This document shows positions 5,585 through 8,776 of a stretch of DNA of 8,776 bases, piece after piece. The translations under genes were made by a program, and so were the position numbers. Source of the stretch: Bacillota bacterium (GTDB taxonomy: Bacteria; Bacillota; Clostridia; Acetivibrionales; DTU013); assembly GCA_023411715.1 (NCBI GenBank), contig JAEYOM010000044.1, positions 1 through 8,776 on the forward strand. The letters run 5' to 3'. How positions within the stretch are numbered: the first letter of the stretch is position 1; the number at the start of each line of letters is the position of its first letter. The notes under the pieces were generated by a model. It did no database searches. It was given only the letters and a program-made list of their open reading frames with translations, and was not told the origin of the DNA.

Positions 5585-6271
5585 ATGACCCAAAAACTAC
5601 AGATCGAAGACATAACTATAGATATCGAATACAAGAAGATCAAAAACATCCACCTCAGGGTATGTCCGCCCGACGGGCGGGTTCGCATTTCCGCGCCGGT
5701 GCGTGTCGACCGCGGTTATTTGCGGGACTTTGCGGTATCCAGGCTGGATTGGATCAGGAAGCAGCAGGAACGCATCAAAAGCATAAGACCGGCATCGCAG
5801 GCGGAATATCTGAGCGGGGAGACCCACTATTTCCGCGGAAAGCCGTACATCCTGGAATTGGTCGAGCAAACCTCCAGGCCTTGTGTCATTATCCTCGGTA
5901 ATGTACTAAGACTATGCGTGCGGCCCGGCGCTACACTCGAAAAACGCCGCTCCGTAATGGAGGAATGGTATCGTTCCCGGCTTGCAGAAGTCTTGCCTGA
6001 TATTGCCGGGTACTGGGAGAAGATCATTGGAGTCAGTGCTGCCGAATGTAAGATAAAAAGAATGAAAACAAAATGGGGGACGTGTAACAGGAAGGCCCGC
6101 CGCATCTGGATAAATCTTGAGCTTGCCAAAAAACCCCCTGAATGCCTGACGTATGTCGTTGCACATGAGCTTGTTCACTTGCTCGAACGCGGACACAACC
6201 ATGTTTTTTATGGATACATGGACCGGTTCTTTCCTCTGTGGAAGCAGTACAAGCGGGAGCTTAACCAATAA
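5585..6271 (+). CDS. YgjP/DUF45-type (M48-like) zinc metallopeptidase family protein
   Basis: 228 residues from ATG 5585. A GTG at 5570 would add five residues, but the weak GTGGGG site (5570-5575) is correctly spaced (9 nt) only for the ATG. The N-terminal half (1-110) is the beta-rich DUF45 region with the IKNIHLRVCPPDGRVRISAP pattern (19-38). The family signature MKTKWGTC (160-167) is followed by the zinc motif HELVH (194-198, catalytic Glu195) and a third ligand His204 in GHNHVFY. The ending MDRFFPLWKQYKRELN matches the variant often encoded beside type I restriction genes. No restriction gene is present here. The physiological substrate of this family is not well established. It is cytosolic as far as the sequence shows: no signal peptide or membrane helix. 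It stands alone between the repeat element and the malate operon. Confidence 0.9.
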   Translation: MTQKLQIEDITIDIEYKKIKNIHLRVCPPDGRVRISAPVRVDRGYLRDFAVSRLDWIRKQQERIKSIRPASQAEYLSGETHYFRGKPYILELVEQTSRPCVIILGNVLRLCVRPGATLEKRRSVMEEWYRSRLAEVLPDIAGYWEKIIGVSAAECKIKRMKTKWGTCNRKARRIWINLELAKKPPECLTYVVAHELVHLLERGHNHVFYGYMDRFFPLWKQYKRELNQ

Positions 6272-6276
6272 AACAT

Positions 6277-6293
6277 GTGTATTATGTATACAC
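6277..6293 (+). terminator. Weak hairpin after the metallopeptidase gene
   Basis: GTGTAT (6277-6282) and ATACAC (6288-6293) form a 6-bp AT-rich stem with a 5-nt loop, 5 nt after the stop codon. Only three T's follow, so termination would be weak at best. Confidence 0.25.
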
Positions 6294-6318
6294 TTTAGTG
6301 AAAATTGCACAAAATCTG

Positions 6319-6336
6319 TTGTTAAAATTATGTCAA
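6319..6336. promoter_or_regulatory. Rex-like operator upstream of the malate operon
   Basis: The 18-bp sequence TTGTTAAAATTATGTCAA matches the redox repressor Rex consensus (TTGTTAA-N4-TTAACAA) at 11 of 14 defined positions, with a perfect left half. Rex senses the NADH/NAD+ ratio and commonly controls fermentative dehydrogenases in Clostridia. A second inverted repeat with the same half-site spacing lies 20 bp further on. Confidence 0.4.
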
Positions 6337-6353
6337 AGTTAATGAAAATTTTG

Positions 6354-6382
6354 TTGATTAAGGGTTTAATCTCTGTTATTCT
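6354..6382 (+). promoter_or_regulatory. Candidate promoter of the malate operon with overlapping inverted repeat
   Basis: TTGATT (6354-6359) and TATTCT (6377-6382) are 17 bp apart. The perfect inverted repeat GATTAA-GGGT-TTAATC (6356-6371) overlaps the -35 and the spacer, a position where a bound repressor would block polymerase. The transcript would carry a leader of about 100 nt, in which I recognise no riboswitch. Confidence 0.4.
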
Positions 6383-6493
6383 TGATTATGTTCGGCTAAA
6401 TCTGGCGCGTTTTTAGACCCATAATCTGAACGAATACCGGATTGAAAATAACGAAACAGGGAATCTAATAAAACAAAGAAGGGACACAGATAT

Positions 6494-7444
6494 ATGAGTA
6501 ATAACAGATCGAAAGTAGCAGTTATTGGGACAGGATTCGTAGGAGCTTCGACGGCATTCGCGCTTTCGCTGAAGCAGATGGCTAATGAGATGGTATTGAT
6601 CGATGCTTTCAAGGACAAGGCAGCCGGTGAGGCAATGGATATCAACCATGGATTGCCGTTCCTTGGCCAGATGGACATTTATGACGGAGATTATTCTGAC
6701 TGTGCCGATTGTGATGTAATCATCATGACCGCAGGCGCAAACAGAAAGCCCGGGGAGACCAGGATAGATCTTGCCAGAAAAAATTTGAACATCGCAAGGG
6801 AAGTTACGGATAATGTCATGAAATATTATACCCGCGGCGTTATCCTTGTAGTTGCAAACCCTGTTGATATACTGACATACAAGATACAGAAGTGGTCGGG
6901 ACTTCCCAACGGCAGGGTGCTGGGTACCGGTACCGTACTTGACAGCGCGCGCTTCAGGTATCTCATAAGCGAGAAGTTCGGAATAGACGTAAGGAATGTA
7001 CATGGATATATCATTGGCGAGCACGGAGATTCACAGCTGCCGCTATGGAGCGCGACGCATATAGCAGGCAGGAACATCAGGGAATACTTCAATGATCCTT
7101 CTTACGGCATGTCGGCGGAGGAAAGAGCTGCGATCATCCAGAATGTAAAGACTGCAGGCGCCGAAATAATCAAGAGGAAGGGTGCAACCTACTATGCTAT
7201 TGCCGTTACCGTAAACACGATACTGGAATCCCTTCTGAAAAACCAGAATACAATAAGAACAGTATCTTCGCTGATTAATGGTAAATACGGCATTGAGGAT
7301 GTTTCGCTCAGTCTTCCGTCCATTGTTAACTCAAACGGAGTGCAATCCATTATAGATCTCAATATGACTGACGAAGAACTTGCCTCTCTGAGAAATTCTG
7401 CAGATCAGCTCAAGGCTATACTGAATGAAGTAAAGGATCTTTAA
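6494..7444 (+). CDS. mdh: NAD-dependent malate dehydrogenase of the LDH-like family
   Basis: 316 residues, usual length for the LDH/MDH superfamily. The NAD-binding fold opens with VIGTGFVGAS (10-19). Asp37 ends the second strand, favouring NAD over NADP. Catalytic residues are Arg90 in GETRIDL, Asp150 and Arg153 in LDSARFR, and His177 in GEHGDS. The specificity loop reads ANRKPGETR. Arg84 occupies the place of Gln102 in lactate dehydrogenases (ANQKPGETR in Bacillus LDH), and Arg here is the known determinant for oxaloacetate/malate. The sequence closely resembles, from memory, the C. thermocellum malate dehydrogenase that neighbours a malic enzyme gene. It would reduce oxaloacetate to malate with NADH in the cytosol. 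AGAAGGGA (6477-6484) precedes the ATG by 9 nt. Malic enzyme follows after 26 nt. An automated annotation would probably say L-lactate dehydrogenase. Activity with pyruvate cannot be excluded. Confidence 0.85.
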   Translation: MSNNRSKVAVIGTGFVGASTAFALSLKQMANEMVLIDAFKDKAAGEAMDINHGLPFLGQMDIYDGDYSDCADCDVIIMTAGANRKPGETRIDLARKNLNIAREVTDNVMKYYTRGVILVVANPVDILTYKIQKWSGLPNGRVLGTGTVLDSARFRYLISEKFGIDVRNVHGYIIGEHGDSQLPLWSATHIAGRNIREYFNDPSYGMSAEERAAIIQNVKTAGAEIIKRKGATYYAIAVTVNTILESLLKNQNTIRTVSSLINGKYGIEDVSLSLPSIVNSNGVQSIIDLNMTDEELASLRNSADQLKAILNEVKDL

Positions 7445-7470
7445 TACTAATAAAATAAGGAGTGTAAGAT

Positions 7471-8643
7471 ATGGATTACAGAAAAGAATCTTTAAGACTG
7501 CATGGCGAATGGAAGGGCAAAATAGAGGTTGTCAGCAAAGTACCCGTCACAAACAAGGATGAGCTTTCACTGGCTTATACGCCCGGTGTTGCAGAACCTT
7601 GCCTGGCTATACAGAAGGATGTCAATCTTTCATACGAACTCACCAGGAGGTCGAACCTCGTTGCGGTTATCACAGATGGTACGGCAGTACTTGGCCTCGG
7701 CGATATAGGGCCTGAAGCGGGTATGCCTGTTATGGAAGGCAAGTGCGTGCTCTTCAAGACTTTCGGAAATGTAGACGCATTTCCGCTTTGCATCCGTTCC
7801 AAGAATGTCGACGAAATAGTGCAGACTGTGAAATTGCTGGCCGGCAGCTTCGGCGGAGTCAATCTGGAAGACATAGGAGCGCCGAGGTGCTTTGAAATAG
7901 AAAAACGTCTCAAGGAAGAATGCGATATCCCAATATTCCATGACGACCAGCACGGAACCGCTGTCGTAACTCTGGCGGCTATGCTCAATGCATTGAGACT
8001 CACAAAAAAGAATATCAACGATATTGAAGTTGTTGTAAACGGTTCAGGCGCGGCAGGTATCGCAATTACAAAGCTTCTTATGGCAATGGGCCTGAAGAAG
8101 GTAATCCTCTGCGATACCAAGGGAGCTATCTACGAGGGAAGAGACAACCTGAACCCGGCAAAAGAGGAAATGGCCAGGATCTCCAATCTCGAGAAGAAAA
8201 AAGGTTCGCTCAAGGATGTGATTGCAGGCGCCGACGTCTTCATAGGGGTTTCCGCAGCCGGTATGGTCACAAAGGAAATGGTCAAAACGATGGCCAAAGA
8301 TCCGATCATATTCGCAATGGCAAATCCGACTCCTGAGATCATGCCCGACGAAGCATTGGAAGCAGGCGCGAAGGTAGTTGGCACAGGCCGTTCCGACTTC
8401 CCGAACCAGATAAACAACGTGCTTGCATTCCCGGGGATCTTCAGGGGCGCTCTGGATGTCCGCGCAAGCGATATAAACGACGAGATGAAGATCGCCGCTG
8501 CAAAGGCTATCGCAAGCCTGATCACTGAACAGGAACTGAGACCCGATTACGTAATACCTGCTCCGTTCGATACAAGAGTCGGACCCAGCGTTGCAAAGGC
8601 AGTTGCCGAGGCAGCTATAAAAACAGGTGTAAACAGGATCTAA
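7471..8643 (+). CDS. Malic enzyme (NAD(P)-dependent, short bacterial type)
   Basis: 390 residues, the size of single-domain bacterial malic enzymes (the long MaeB type with a phosphotransacetylase-like tail is about twice this). The N-terminal domain has SLAYTPGVAEP (33-43) with catalytic Tyr36, Lys91 in MEGKCVLFK, the metal ligands Glu133/Asp134 in LEDIGAP, and the pair Asp158/Asp159 in FHDDQHGTA. The nucleotide fold is VVNGSGAAG (188-196). FAMANPTPEI (281-290) and SDFPNQINNVLAFPG (308-322) are standard C-terminal motifs. It oxidatively decarboxylates malate to pyruvate and CO2. The coenzyme is probably NADP by analogy with the C. thermocellum enzyme, but this is not certain from sequence. 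AAGGAG (7457-7462) lies 8 nt before the ATG, and the gene is cotranscribed with mdh. With it, oxaloacetate becomes pyruvate and NADH is exchanged for reduced coenzyme. Confidence 0.95.
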   Translation: MDYRKESLRLHGEWKGKIEVVSKVPVTNKDELSLAYTPGVAEPCLAIQKDVNLSYELTRRSNLVAVITDGTAVLGLGDIGPEAGMPVMEGKCVLFKTFGNVDAFPLCIRSKNVDEIVQTVKLLAGSFGGVNLEDIGAPRCFEIEKRLKEECDIPIFHDDQHGTAVVTLAAMLNALRLTKKNINDIEVVVNGSGAAGIAITKLLMAMGLKKVILCDTKGAIYEGRDNLNPAKEEMARISNLEKKKGSLKDVIAGADVFIGVSAAGMVTKEMVKTMAKDPIIFAMANPTPEIMPDEALEAGAKVVGTGRSDFPNQINNVLAFPGIFRGALDVRASDINDEMKIAAAKAIASLITEQELRPDYVIPAPFDTRVGPSVAKAVAEAAIKTGVNRI

Positions 8644-8663
8644 TTATTGAGTAAAACATGGGG

Positions 8664-8776
8664 ACGGTTCGAAACTGCTGAAGAAGTACCCTTTACGGAA
8701 AAACGGTAACGAAGCTAAGCGGGTTTCAGGCGCTTTTATCAATAAAATATAGACTTTTTCAGTGGTTTCGGACGGT
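8664..8776. repeat. Long imperfect inverted repeat, running to or past the window edge
   Basis: The 24 bases at 8664-8687 and the last 24 bases of the window (8753-8776) are inverted copies, identical at 19 of 24 positions. Four of the five differences would be G-U pairs in RNA, leaving one true mismatch. The 65 bases between contain a smaller stem, AAGCG/CGCTT (8717-8721 and 8731-8735), followed by a short T-run. The preceding sequence GGGGACGGTTC (8660-8670) resembles ends of repetitive elements I recall from Clostridia, sometimes tied to RAYT-type transposases. It starts 20 nt after the malic enzyme stop and may also act as a 3' structure of that mRNA. Confidence 0.6.

Noticed and set aside
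6494..7444. Plain L-lactate dehydrogenase annotation
   Set aside because: The overall fold fits, but Arg84 at the Gln102 position and the neighbouring malic enzyme both favour malate dehydrogenase.
8664..8690. GGTTCGAAAC, which resembles a tRNA T-loop
   Set aside because: The flanking bases do not form a T-stem and no acceptor, D or anticodon arms can be placed around it.

Overview
The window looks like chromosomal DNA from a low-to-moderate-GC member of the Clostridia (Bacillota). The signs are strong GGAGG-type ribosome binding sites, a BceRS-AB type peptide-sensing module, an AraC regulator with a GyrI-like sensor domain, and a malate dehydrogenase/malic enzyme pair. I recall the same pair from cellulolytic clostridia such as Clostridium (Acetivibrio) thermocellum. 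No species can be named from the sequence alone.

Left part (1-2732, minus strand): a response regulator and an intramembrane-sensing histidine kinase overlap by 4 nt (stop TGA inside a TTG start). After a 165-nt gap with its own promoter and a candidate operator come an ABC ATPase and the first 13 codons of its FtsX-type permease. This is the layout of Bacillus-type antimicrobial-peptide sensing and detoxification modules: the transporter and kinase sense the peptide together and the regulator switches on the transporter. Centre-left (2733-3880, plus strand): a divergently transcribed AraC-family regulator closed by a good intrinsic terminator.

Middle (3954-5584): a minus-strand gene for a protein with a DUF559/Vsr-like (PD-(D/E)XK) C-terminal domain. 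It has a near-consensus promoter placed so that the mRNA probably starts at the AUG. Behind it lies a gene-free stretch of about 770 bp. This stretch carries a MITE-like element (5131-5513): 22-bp perfect terminal inverted repeats, a right arm tandemly triplicated with a 61-bp period, a diverged inverted copy of the same unit at the left end, and an internal 16-bp hairpin stem. This is the least explained part of the window.

Right part (5585-8776, plus strand): a YgjP/DUF45-type zinc metallopeptidase, then a 222-nt regulatory gap with Rex-like inverted repeats, then a two-gene operon. The first gene has the LDH/MDH fold but carries Arg at the specificity position where lactate dehydrogenases have Gln, so malate dehydrogenase is the better call. 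The second gene is a short bacterial malic enzyme. Together they would reduce oxaloacetate to malate with NADH and decarboxylate malate to pyruvate, the second half of the clostridial malate shunt from PEP to pyruvate. The window ends inside a long imperfect inverted repeat (8664-8776) that looks like one repeat element or structured RNA.
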